The notes under the pieces are model-generated. The model worked only from the letters and a program-made list of their open reading frames with translations, was not told the origin of the DNA and ran no database searches. A stretch of DNA of 15,290 nucleotides from Nitrospira sp. (GTDB lineage: Bacteria; Nitrospirota; Nitrospiria; Nitrospirales; Nitrospiraceae): positions 4,945-20,234 of the forward strand of contig JABMDE010000086.1 in assembly GCA_015904055.1 (NCBI GenBank). Direction: 5' to 3'. Both the position numbers and the translations under genes were made by a program. Shown piece after piece: positions 1 through 6,889 of the stretch (positions within the stretch are counted from its first letter, which is position 1; each line of letters starts with the position of its first letter).

Positions 1-1034
1 CGTCGATCAGGGATCGATGTCGTGCGTGCCCCGGTGGCCGGCTCGTTCTCACGATGGGGTTTGGTATTCCAATGGAGCCGGTAGTGTGTATAGGGCGCAT
101 TGTAGATGGCGCCGGTTTTTACCACCGTGCGGAGAGGGCCTTGCATCAATATTCCGCCTCGTTCGATTTGTATGGCGGTGGAGGCCAATTTCCTTTCCGC
201 AGCCTGCGTCTTGTGCTTGTGCGGGGATTTGAGGACTGTCCACAAAGGAAGTGTGCCGCCGGCATCCGGTTTCACGATGAGTTGCTCTTCTGGTGGCTCC
301 ACAAGTGCGTGCGGATCTTGCTTGATGAGGGTTGCGGTCTCTGCCAACGATATGGTTCGCCCGGTGAGTATCGCTTCGCCGGTTGACCGGCGGATGACGG
401 TAATCCGGTCTCCTTTTACCGTGATGCTGTAGGCGTCGCCAAACTCATTGACGAGAGTCTCGAGCCGGAGTTGTGAGTACAGTTCTTCACAGGTCACGGT
501 GTCGATGGATGGATCAAGTTTGGCAATGCCCTCAAAGTTCCCTAGCACGAGGCGCAGATTCCCAAACACGGGCTCGACGGGCGGCACATATCTGGACAAG
601 ATGTGCAGCATGTGAGACTCGCCGGGGCATGTGAAGGATTGAAGTTGCAGGTAATTCGTATAGGCTGATGCCCAGTTGCCGATCGGACGGAAGACGGATT
701 CGACGTCATTCAGAAGGAGGACAATGGTTTCGAGAAATGTCGGGGTTCCGGTCTTGGCCTGTTCATAGTAGGCCAGCGCGGCGTGATAGGTGAAGTCCTT
801 ATCGCCGGAGGCCAGTTCACAGGCCTTAATCAATTCACGAAAGACGGGGAGAGGGATCCAGTTGCTCGGATCGGAGAGGAATGTCTTGGCATCGCCGATT
901 TCCTGAAGCGATTCGGCAGGTTCCATGATCCGCAGGTAATCAATCGCTGCGGCCTGGTCCGGATAACGGGTTTCAAGATGACGGATGAGCATTCCGCTTT
1001 GCAGGCAGGTGATCCACGGATGGAGCGTCGGCAT
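1..1034 (-). CDS. Sigma-54-dependent transcriptional activator, N-terminal part (left copy; runs off the left edge)
   Basis: This is the first 344 codons of a protein whose 3' part lies beyond the left edge. The ATG at 1034 is preceded by GAGG about 8 bases upstream, 56 bp after the kinase stop. The frame is open to base 1. It aligns with 10892-11925 at a constant offset of 10,891 bases with no net gap. Its function is inferred from that copy, which continues into an AAA+ sigma-54 activator domain; here only the N-terminal region is visible. That region has no receiver-domain signature (no DD pair, no phospho-aspartate segment, no KP) and I do not recognise a named domain. Segments at residues about 60-95 and 115-165, the latter containing [20 protein letters not shown], look like a folded ligand- or protein-sensing module. 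The C-terminal domains of this copy cannot be judged from this window. Confidence 0.8.
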   Translation of the reverse strand, partial: MPTLHPWITCLQSGMLIRHLETRYPDQAAAIDYLRIMEPAESLQEIGDAKTFLSDPSNWIPLPVFRELIKACELASGDKDFTYHAALAYYEQAKTGTPTFLETIVLLLNDVESVFRPIGNWASAYTNYLQLQSFTCPGESHMLHILSRYVPPVEPVFGNLRLVLGNFEGIAKLDPSIDTVTCEELYSQLRLETLVNEFGDAYSITVKGDRITVIRRSTGEAILTGRTISLAETATLIKQDPHALVEPPEEQLIVKPDAGGTLPLWTVLKSPHKHKTQAAERKLASTAIQIERGGILMQGPLRTVVKTGAIYNAPYTHYRLHWNTKPHRENEPATGARTTSIPDR

Positions 1035-1090
1035 AACACAATCCTCAATCGATCGATCAGGTGAGCCTGCCGGTTCATAGCATAGCCTTC

Positions 1091-2743
1091 TCAAGAAGCC
1101 AACTGTGGCCGCGCGATGGGTACGGTAAACGAAAACCGGCTGCCTTCGCCGAGGACGCTCTCGACCCGGATCGTGCCGCCGTGCAGCTCAACCAAATTTT
1201 TGGCGATCGCCAGACCCAGCCCGGCCCCCCGCGCTTCGACGGGAGCCGACTCGCTCCAATAGAATGTATCGAAAATTTTGTCCAATTCATGGGGAGGAAT
1301 TCCACTCCCGCTATCGATCACGCACAGTTCGACGGCGTTGCCGCGCACCTGGGCTTCGATGTGAATGGTTCCCCCGTGGGGGGTAAATTTGATCGCGTTA
1401 TGGATCAGATTGATCAAGATCCGGCTGAGCTTGTCCGCGTCTCCCTTGACCATCGGCAGAGGAGGATGAGGGCTTGTACAAAGGGTAATGGATTTCTCAC
1501 GCGCTGCGGCCTGATAGCTCTCTACTATGTCTTCGGCGATTTCCAGCAGCGGAACCGGAGCCAGATTCAATTCCATCCGGCCTGCTTCGATTTTGGAGAG
1601 ATCCAAAAGCTCATTGATCATCCGTGTCAATCGATCGATGTTGTGCCGGACCCGCTCCAGCGAACGCGATTGTTTGTCGGTCAACGCGCCGGTGAGGCCG
1701 TCCAACAGGTTTTCCACATATCCTTTGATCGACGTCATAGGCGTCCGCAATTCGTGCGATACCACGGACACGAACGCCGATTTGAGACGATCCAACTCTT
1801 GTAGTTTGTTGTTGGCGGTTTGCAGTTCGCTGGTGCGCTGCTGGACTCGCTGCTCCAGTGTCCGGTTGAGTTGTTCCAGCTCCCGGTATGCCTGCGTCAC
1901 CGCATGATCCCGATCTTTGAGCGAGTCGGTCATCTGGCGAAAGACCATGGTTAATTGGCCGACCTCGTCATGTGTCGTCGGCGAGACCGATGCCGTCAGA
2001 TCGCCGCCTGCCACTTGCTCTGCGACTCCGACCAGGCTCTTCAGCGGAGTCGTGATCCGCCGCGTCAACAGCACGGTCGCCAGGATGCCGCCGATGATGA
2101 CGGCGATCGTGATGAGGATGACGTTGCCGATGATTCGGTTCAGGGACTGAGTCATCTTTTCCCCGGTCAAGCCGATCCGGACAGCGCCGTAGAACCGGGC
2201 AGGGGATTCGGACTGCGAGTCTCCCGTCTCCAGCGACAGCAGGGGAAATGGAGCCTTGTTCTCACTTCCGCGTCCGACCGGCACGGCAAAGTCGTAGACC
2301 AGCTCACGCTTCCCGCTGCCCTCGGCGATGAATAGCGTGATGGACGTCTCGATCGAGCCTGTTCCAGAGAGCGATGTGGCATGCGCCTGATCCGGATAGA
2401 TTCCGCGCTTACTCTTGACGGCCAATGGCTTGCCATCGGGGCCGGTGAATACGACGTAGACGCTTTCGTCCACTTCCATGACCCCGTTGATGAGTTGTTC
2501 GAGCAGCACACGGTCTTTGGCGACGAGGCCATACCGGGCGTTGTAGGCCAGGTTTTTGACCAAAATGCTACCGGTGCCGATCAGCGAACGGGTCATGGAG
2601 TCGGACTGTTGCGTGATAAAGTACCAGCTCAGGCCGGAACAGACCGCGATAATGACCAGGCTGACAAAGAGGACGAATTTCGTTCTCAGGCTGATGAACG
2701 TCGAGAGCCGAGCTGGTTCGCGGAGGTGCGTCATGTCGGCCAC
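1091..2743 (-). CDS. Membrane sensor histidine kinase (left copy), HAMP-HisKA-HATPase
   Basis: A 550-residue inner-membrane kinase. A first membrane helix lies at about 22-44 (ends in SGLSWYFIT), a periplasmic sensor region at about 45-203, and a second helix at about 208-226. The HAMP domain is at about 227-280 ([20 protein letters not shown]), followed by a coiled coil (about 280-318). HisKA carries the phosphoacceptor H330 in SHELRTP. The catalytic domain has an N box (NLIHNAIKF, 445-453), a G1 box (DSGSGIP, 477-483), an F box (FDTFYW) and a G2 box (GAGLGLAI). All key residues are present, so it should be active. The start is GTG at 2743, 2 bases after the binding-protein stop. A strong GGAGGAGGTG Shine-Dalgarno lies inside the last codons of that gene, implying translational coupling. 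An internal ATG at 2734 is too far from this site. The periplasmic region has no recognised ligand fold; the context suggests it reads the binding protein. Confidence 0.93.
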   Translation of the reverse strand: MADMTHLREPARLSTFISLRTKFVLFVSLVIIAVCSGLSWYFITQQSDSMTRSLIGTGSILVKNLAYNARYGLVAKDRVLLEQLINGVMEVDESVYVVFTGPDGKPLAVKSKRGIYPDQAHATSLSGTGSIETSITLFIAEGSGKRELVYDFAVPVGRGSENKAPFPLLSLETGDSQSESPARFYGAVRIGLTGEKMTQSLNRIIGNVILITIAVIIGGILATVLLTRRITTPLKSLVGVAEQVAGGDLTASVSPTTHDEVGQLTMVFRQMTDSLKDRDHAVTQAYRELEQLNRTLEQRVQQRTSELQTANNKLQELDRLKSAFVSVVSHELRTPMTSIKGYVENLLDGLTGALTDKQSRSLERVRHNIDRLTRMINELLDLSKIEAGRMELNLAPVPLLEIAEDIVESYQAAAREKSITLCTSPHPPLPMVKGDADKLSRILINLIHNAIKFTPHGGTIHIEAQVRGNAVELCVIDSGSGIPPHELDKIFDTFYWSESAPVEARGAGLGLAIAKNLVELHGGTIRVESVLGEGSRFSFTVPIARPQLAS

Positions 2744-2745
2744 AA

Positions 2746-3690
2746 TCAGTACACCTCCTCCGCCAGGCTCAGGACGCTTGGTGGGATTGTGATCCCAAGA
2801 TAGTCGGCGGTTCCCTGATTCAGCGCCATCCGGTGCTGTGGCAGAAACATTTTGGAGGAGGGGATCGATGTGCCGGCGAGGATCGACTGCGCCAGATGGG
2901 CCGCCCCTCGTCCGACATCGACTGCATCGATCCAGAAACTCATCAACGCGCCTTTGCGCACGAATTCCGGATCGAACCCGATGACCGGCACATGCCGTTC
3001 AAATGCGGCGGACAACAGAAAGGAGAAGGACTCTTCGGTCAAGACCGTGCTGTCCGAGGTCAGCCAGAGCGCGTCGACTTCGGAGAGGAGTTCCCGCAAG
3101 GCCATAGGAACGTGCTCCTCGGTTCGTACCTGCCGGTCGATGAATGTGATGCCGAGTTGCCGCGCGTGGTTCGTCGTCTCGCCGGAGAGCGGAGGGGTTT
3201 TGTCGGGATCGTACAGGTAGCCGATGCGCTTGAGATTCGGCAGGACGGCGCGTAGGTGGCTGAGTTGCTGGCCGATCGGAAGGATGGAGGCCACCCCGGC
3301 GATGTTCGGGGCTTTGAGGTCATATTTCGCCGGATGCAGGACCATGCTGTAGATGATGGGGATGTCGAACAGTTCGAGGCGGGCCGCGATCGCGGCCTTC
3401 GAACCCACCGCGAGCACGAGATCGGCGCCGGATGCGCGTATTTTCCCGGCATATTTCCGCCCGGCTTCTGCATCGCCCTTGAGATCGTATTCGATGAATG
3501 TGGTCTCGCTCGGCATGGAAGATTTGAAGCCGCTGATGGCCTGATTGTAGGGGGCAATATTGGCCGATTTGAGAATCGCGACCTCATGGGCATCGAGCGG
3601 AGCAATTGAGAGGGGTACGCTCACTACGGCCAAGAGGCATGCCAGGCCGATTGAGAAATAGAGTTGCGAGTGTTGGGTTTCATGTTTCAT
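2746..3690 (-). CDS. Orphan ABC-type periplasmic substrate-binding protein (PF04392/COG2984-like), left copy
   Basis: A 314-residue secreted protein. From the ATG at 3690 it has a Sec signal peptide: MKHETQ, then a hydrophobic stretch, then a likely cut after PLDA, before HEVAILKS. The mature part looks like the uncharacterised ABC_sub_bind family. Signature stretches are the N-terminal strand [78 protein letters not shown] and [13 protein letters not shown], which fit two Rossmann-like lobes. The length is normal for the family. No ABC permease or ATPase gene is adjacent, so a signalling role (ligand presentation to the downstream kinase) is inferred rather than transport. The frame extends upstream to 3750, but the extra 20 residues would precede a clean signal peptide. 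The gene lies between a palindromic element and the kinase, and its end is coupled to the kinase start. Confidence 0.88.
   Translation of the reverse strand: MKHETQHSQLYFSIGLACLLAVVSVPLSIAPLDAHEVAILKSANIAPYNQAISGFKSSMPSETTFIEYDLKGDAEAGRKYAGKIRASGADLVLAVGSKAAIAARLELFDIPIIYSMVLHPAKYDLKAPNIAGVASILPIGQQLSHLRAVLPNLKRIGYLYDPDKTPPLSGETTNHARQLGITFIDRQVRTEEHVPMALRELLSEVDALWLTSDSTVLTEESFSFLLSAAFERHVPVIGFDPEFVRKGALMSFWIDAVDVGRGAAHLAQSILAGTSIPSSKMFLPQHRMALNQGTADYLGITIPPSVLSLAEEVY
2751..2762 (-). promoter_or_regulatory. Shine-Dalgarno of the left kinase, inside the binding-protein gene
   Basis: GGAGGAGGTG on the minus strand encodes the final Glu-Glu-Val of the binding protein and sits about 8-9 bases before the kinase GTG start (2743). 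The same arrangement is kept in the right copy (about 13615-13626), so the site decides the GTG start in both. Confidence 0.65.
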
Positions 3691-3852
3691 GTTGTCCAGA
3701 AATAGGATCAAAAAAGTCGAAACTCGAAACAATCTCCATGCTCCTTGCAACGCGATGCCGCGCCGGACCGTAATGGGTCACGTGGGTTAACAGGATATGT
3801 GAAAGCTCATTGTGCTTCTGTGGCCATCACAGGCATCAGGGTACCAGCCACG
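3691..3852. other. Left-copy-only spacer upstream of the binding protein
   Basis: This 162-bp stretch separates the palindrome from the binding-protein start and has no counterpart in the right-hand copy. I see no credible gene in it. There is a minor hairpin CTGTG-GCCAT-CACAG at 3818-3832. An ATG in another frame at about 3740 (minus strand), preceded by GGAG, would give only a peptide of about 19 residues overlapping the next start; I do not call it. It may hold an internal promoter, but no convincing boxes are visible. Confidence 0.4.
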
Positions 3853-3974
3853 CAGGATGCTCAAAATGGCCGTCCAGCAAGGCCGCAGCGAGCGAAGAGG
3901 CGAGGCGTACGCTTCGGTACGTTGAGCCTCTGAGTGATGCGAGAACGCCGCTGGAGGACTTTTTCAGCATCCTG
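3853..3974. repeat. Long imperfect palindrome (MITE/REP-like element) between TonB receptor and binding protein
   Basis: The two ends are inverted copies: CAGGATGCTCAAAA at 3853-3866, and its near reverse complement ending at 3974 (read inward, CAGGATGCTGAAAA). The similarity continues inward with TCCAGC in both arms. The centre folds as CGTAC-GCTTCG-GTACG (3906-3921), flanked by GAGGC (3902-3906) and GCCTC (3926-3930). The element abuts the TonB receptor stop codon (3975) and is absent from the right-hand copy, where stop and next start are 10 bp apart. No transposase is encoded. From memory, similar palindromes recur in Nitrospira genomes; I could not check this. As RNA it would form a large hairpin in the operon transcript and could attenuate or process it. 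Confidence 0.75.
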
Positions 3975-4673
3975 TTACAACTTGAGCGTCAGCCAGGCCA
4001 TGACGCGCCGTTCGATCAGGTCGCCGAGTGGGTGTTCCCGATGGCTGTCGTTCAGCGCATTGAAGACCGATACGGCGGCTTCGGCCGACCGTTTGGCGCC
4101 GGCAGCTGTGTCGTGTTCCCAAAAGCGATAGCCGGCGCGGAAGTTGAGCAGCGTGTAGTCGCCGACCCGAGTGCCCGGCGACCGTCCGAAGATATCGAAT
4201 GACTGGGCCAGGGGGTAGGTTGCCGATCCGACATAATGCAGCACGACTTCGCCGTTGATGCCGTTGTCCCATTCTCCCCGCAATCCGGCGTTGATTTTCG
4301 ATTGAGGCGCGCCGCGCCGGCCGGGTCCCGCGATGTTGCTGCCAATCTCCTGGAAAGAGTAATTGGCAAATCCCGTCAGCCAGGAGGCGGCTTGAAACTC
4401 AACACCGGCTTCTCCTCCGTAAATTTCCGTCCTCCCGGTATTCGCAGTCACGACCATAGTCGGACTTGACGCAAGGCTGATCAGGTCCGAGGTGCGGTTA
4501 TAAAACAGGTCTGCTCTGACTCTGATGCGGTGGCGATAGAACCATCCCTGATAGCCAAGCTCATAGGAGACAATCTTTTCAGGATGCAGAGTGCCTGATC
4601 CAAGGATGGGATTGGTGACGGGAAAGAATGGGTTGGGAACGAGGGGTGTGATGCGGGCGTTTTCATACGTTTC
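3975..4673. repeat. Left copy of the duplicated cassette, segment 2 (TonB receptor C-terminus)
   Basis: It aligns to 14592-15290 at an offset of 10,617, in the same orientation, starting exactly at the receptor stop codon. The intervening sequence (3592-3974 here, 14456-14591 in the other copy) is unrelated between copies. Confidence 0.9.
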
Positions 4674-6008
4674 GAATAAGGTTGGAGGACGATAGGCGAC
4701 AGAGGCTTGCGCGCGTAGCGTGTGTCCGGGAATCGGTGTATACAGGACGGCAAGACGCGGGCTGTAGGTGGGATTGATTTGGGTGTGGAGATCGTATCGG
4801 AATCCCCCGATCACGTTGACCGAAGGGAGAATAGACCACTCGCCTTGCACATACATCCCCAATCGGTTTTCTTTTCCAACGCTGGAAATGCAGTTGCATG
4901 AAAACGTGTTGTGACGGTAGTTGAGGCCATAGGTCAATTGCCCGGATTCGCCGATCTTGGCCGAGTGCTGCCCTTCGATATTGTAGGTGTTGCCTGAAAA
5001 GTTCAGATCTGAATGCCCGGCGGGATCCGTGACCGTGATGAACCGTTGCAGGAGAGGATGGGCGGAGGCGTCCACATCTGCGAAAAAGCCGTTCCAGTAG
5101 GTGCGAAGGAAGAACCCCTGATTCTCATACGAGAGGTTCGCGTATGGCAGTTTGACGCCGGAGGTCAGGAGCGAACTGCCGGAGCCGACGAGCGGTCCGT
5201 CGTGGGGATCCATATAGACAAGACCACTTGAAACAGATGCTTTCGATCGGGCTGACAGCGCATAGTCGGTTTGGCTGTTGAATTTATAGGAGCGAAAGGC
5301 CGCCGTATCTTGCGCTCGCCATTGATGGTTCTGCTCATAGCCTCCCGAGACGCGGTACTTGAAATTCCCTTCGGCTCCGGCATGCACGGCCGAGGTTGAG
5401 ACGGTGCCGATTTCCCCACCGCCCATTTGCAACGTGGTTCCTTCCATCTCTTTCGGCGACTTGGTGATGATGTTCACGACCCCGTCGAACGCATTAAAGC
5501 CGTACAGCGCAGCCACAGGTCCTTTGATCACCTCGATCTGCTTGATCTCAGGCAGGGTCACCGGCAGGCCTTTCCAGAAGATAAAACCTTGAACATCGAT
5601 ATAGACGGACCGGCCGTCGACCAACACGAGCATCTTGTTGGCGAACAATTGATTGTTGCCGCGTACACTGACGTTGAAATCCGCTCCGGTCACCTGCATG
5701 ACTTCAAGGCCGGGAATGCGGCGTAATATAGTCGGGACATCGGGGGCGCCCGATTGACGGATGTCCTCGGCGGTAATGACGTAGACGTTGGAGGGTGCTT
5801 GGGAAATGGGTTGTTCCCGGCGGATTGCCGTGCTGACCGTTTCTTCTTCGATCAATGAAAACACATGGGGTGTATTCTTCGACTCATGGGCCGGTTCCGG
5901 AGCGGCCGCGGCAGGCATAGAGAAGAACACCAGCATCACGCCGAGCATGCCGGATGCGAGTGGCGGAGAATCGACGGGGCGATGACAGAAGGAGCAGCCG
6001 GTATCCAT
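3975..6008 (-). CDS. TonB-dependent outer-membrane receptor (left copy)
   Basis: A 677-residue outer-membrane gated channel of the CirA/BtuB type. It has a signal peptide ending in MPAAAA (about residue 36), then a TonB-box-like EETVST at 55-60. The plug domain (about 65-185) contains SNVYVITAEDIRQSG, RRIPGLEVMQ, VSVRGNNQL, VLVDGRSVY and the typical IEVIKGPVAALYG / GVVNIITK segments. The rest is a 22-strand-type beta barrel, with a CNC cysteine pair in a loop (near 4890) and a barrel end MAWLTLKL. Length is typical. Transport would be energised by TonB-ExbBD, which is not in the window; the ligand cannot be told from sequence. I chose the ATG at 6008, 13 bases after the response-regulator stop. 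The frame extends to 6074 inside that gene, but this would put 22 charged residues before the signal peptide. A later ATG at 5948 is possible. It heads the receptor/binding-protein/kinase cascade. Confidence 0.92.
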   Translation of the reverse strand: MDTGCSFCHRPVDSPPLASGMLGVMLVFFSMPAAAAPEPAHESKNTPHVFSLIEEETVSTAIRREQPISQAPSNVYVITAEDIRQSGAPDVPTILRRIPGLEVMQVTGADFNVSVRGNNQLFANKMLVLVDGRSVYIDVQGFIFWKGLPVTLPEIKQIEVIKGPVAALYGFNAFDGVVNIITKSPKEMEGTTLQMGGGEIGTVSTSAVHAGAEGNFKYRVSGGYEQNHQWRAQDTAAFRSYKFNSQTDYALSARSKASVSSGLVYMDPHDGPLVGSGSSLLTSGVKLPYANLSYENQGFFLRTYWNGFFADVDASAHPLLQRFITVTDPAGHSDLNFSGNTYNIEGQHSAKIGESGQLTYGLNYRHNTFSCNCISSVGKENRLGMYVQGEWSILPSVNVIGGFRYDLHTQINPTYSPRLAVLYTPIPGHTLRAQASVAYRPPTLFETYENARITPLVPNPFFPVTNPILGSGTLHPEKIVSYELGYQGWFYRHRIRVRADLFYNRTSDLISLASSPTMVVTANTGRTEIYGGEAGVEFQAASWLTGFANYSFQEIGSNIAGPGRRGAPQSKINAGLRGEWDNGINGEVVLHYVGSATYPLAQSFDIFGRSPGTRVGDYTLLNFRAGYRFWEHDTAAGAKRSAEAAVSVFNALNDSHREHPLGDLIERRVMAWLTLKL

Positions 6009-6021
6009 AAGGGCTCGATAC

Positions 6022-6387
6022 TCAAGACGTTGCGAACCAGCGCTCCGCAATCTGCTTGATCTGGGATGTGTCAAACGGTTTCAGGATGCAGGTCTGTGCC
6101 CCGGCACTGATAGCCTGAAGGACGTGTTCCGGAGCGTTGGCAGCCGTGATGATGACAACTGGAATAGACGGGAGAAGGTTCCGAATGTGCTCCAATACCT
6201 CCAAGCCATCCATGCCCGGCATGCGAAGGTCCAAGAAGATGCCGTTAGGTGTGGTGTGCTCCAGCGCCTGGAGAGCAGCCCATCCATCGGCTGCCGTGTC
6301 GACTTCGTAGCCATAGGATTGAAGGCGGTCTTGAAGAACTTGTCTGATATCCGGATCGTCGTCCACCACGAGGATGTGTTTCGGCAT
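6022..6387 (-). CDS. Single-domain (CheY-like) response regulator
   Basis: A 121-residue stand-alone receiver. Acidic pocket D10/D11 (VVDDDPD), phosphoacceptor D53 (IFLDLRMPGMDG), T81 (VVIITAAN) and K103 (ILKPFD) are all present, so phosphorylation chemistry should be intact. There is no output domain: the protein ends just after the fifth helix (IAERWFATS). The start at 6387 has AAGG about 9 bases upstream. It is the first gene of the leftward operon, 13 bp before the TonB receptor start. The downstream kinase has no receiver of its own and the visible part of the downstream sigma-54 activator has none, so this protein is the obvious phosphate acceptor in the operon. It could act as an output by protein contact, a phosphate sink, or a relay step. 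Which kinase it serves is inferred only from position. Confidence 0.93.
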   Translation of the reverse strand: MPKHILVVDDDPDIRQVLQDRLQSYGYEVDTAADGWAALQALEHTTPNGIFLDLRMPGMDGLEVLEHIRNLLPSIPVVIITAANAPEHVLQAISAGAQTCILKPFDTSQIKQIAERWFATS

Positions 6388-6538
6388 CGCGCTGCCTTGA
6401 GATTGGCATGATCTGAATTCGGTTGCCCGCCCGCCTTCCGCGGTAAACCTTCTGCAAGAGGTGTGCGTGAGAAAAAGTGCGATGTGTCGCTATGTCGCGC
6501 GTCCGTCCCATTCAAAAAAGATACAGATCGCAGACGAA

Positions 6539-6568
6539 ACGATACACCTCATTCAGGAAGTATTGCAA
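6539..6568 (-). promoter_or_regulatory. Possible sigma-70-type promoter for the response-regulator/TonB operon
   Basis: On the minus strand, TTGCAA (6568-6563) is followed after 18 bases by TATCGT (6544-6539). Each box matches 4 of 6 consensus positions. It lies about 150 bp upstream of the start at 6387, next to the AT-rich stretch. This is pattern matching only, and other pairings are possible. Confidence 0.2.
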
Positions 6569-6654
6569 ACTAAATATATAAGTGTTGCTATTAACATATA
6601 TTGACCCTGTGCGCGCCGCTGATGGTGATTCCGCTGAACCGGGGACTTAAGTGT

Positions 6655-6676
6655 ATCGGCACGAATGAGTGCCGAT
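6655..6676. promoter_or_regulatory. Perfect inverted repeat, candidate operator
   Basis: ATCGGCAC (6655-6662), a six-base spacer, and GTGCCGAT (6669-6676) form a perfect 8-bp dyad. It has no T-run after it on either strand, so it is unlikely to be an intrinsic terminator. It sits about 214 bp upstream of the NtrC-type gene, a distance suited to an enhancer-like or repressor site. The binding protein is unknown. Confidence 0.35.
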
Positions 6677-6740
6677 GTGCTGATCGATCGACTGGCCCGG
6701 ACCATTCATCTGACTGTGAAGATTTGTTCTGTGGCTTGAG

Positions 6741-6875
6741 TCAGGCCGTCTGGGCCGATGCTGGAACTTCCCTTTCTTTCCAGCGCGTTGCTTCCTCTCT
6801 CTGCTCTCCGGACTCCAGCCGGGTCACCTCTTTCTTGATCTTTTCATCGTGGTCCAAGTATTGTCGCGACTCCAC
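6741..6875 (-). CDS. Tentative 44-residue small protein or gene remnant
   Basis: On the minus strand a frame starting at GTG (6875) reads VESRQYLDHDEKIKKE and continues with a charged, helix-like run (VTRLESGEQREEATRWKERE) to a TGA at 6741. The composition looks more like real protein than the antisense frames around it. Against it, there is no Shine-Dalgarno before the GTG, the 5' end touches the NtrC-type gene's ribosome binding site, and I recognise no family. A TTG at 6857 is an alternative start with GGAG about 12 bases upstream. It may be the 3' remnant of a gene cut by a rearrangement. Confidence 0.2.
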   Translation of the reverse strand: MESRQYLDHDEKIKKEVTRLESGEQREEATRWKEREVPASAQTA

Positions 6876-6878
6876 GAT

Positions 6879-6885
6879 GGAGGGG
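6879..6885 (+). promoter_or_regulatory. Shine-Dalgarno of the NtrC-type regulator
   Basis: GGAGGGG lies 7 bases before the ATG at 6893 and 4 bases before the overlapping ATG at 6890. Spacing favours the second ATG (MSARILIVDD), which would shorten the protein by one residue. Confidence 0.6.
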
Positions 6886-6889
6886 CAGG

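Larger units (their letters stand above)
1..3591. repeat. Left copy of the duplicated cassette, segment 1
   Basis: This stretch (sigma-54 activator N-terminus, kinase, mature part of the binding protein) aligns to 10892-14455 in the same orientation. The offset is 10,891 up to the kinase HAMP and 10,864 beyond it, because of the 27-bp loss in the right copy. Similarity stops abruptly at the binding protein's signal-peptide junction. To the left it continues off the window. Confidence 0.9.
6388..6889. promoter_or_regulatory. Divergent intergenic region (502 bp)
   Basis: The region lies between the leftward response-regulator operon and the rightward NtrC-type gene and should carry both promoters. 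The segment about 6555-6605 is markedly AT-rich compared with its surroundings (AACTAAATATATAAG). I find no convincing sigma-54 -24/-12 site on either strand. There is a perfect 8-bp inverted repeat at 6655-6676 and a weak small open frame at 6741-6875 (both listed separately). Other open frames here look like chance or antisense frames. Confidence 0.5.

Noticed and set aside
1061..1804. Plus-strand open frame of 247 codons
   Set aside because: It is antisense to the kinase catalytic region, shows no domain, and has the composition expected of a shadow frame in GC-rich coding DNA.
3691..3750. Upstream start of the left binding protein
   Set aside because: The extension precedes a complete signal peptide beginning at 3690 and is not shared with the other copy.
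3745..4202. Plus-strand open frames across the palindromic element
   Set aside because: They run through the non-coding palindrome and the antisense of the TonB receptor end; no protein family visible.
6009..6074. Upstream start of the TonB receptor inside the response-regulator gene
   Set aside because: It would add 22 polar residues ahead of a normal signal peptide; the ATG at 6008 fits better.
6733..6748. GG-N10-GC spacing resembling a sigma-54 promoter (TGGCTTGAGTCAGGCC)
   Set aside because: The -12 element lacks TTGC and the -24 element lacks the usual GCAC, so only the spacing matches.
6761..6783. Short inverted repeat CTGGAA / TTCCAG
   Set aside because: Six-base stem with an 11-base loop is expected by chance at this length and has no supporting context.
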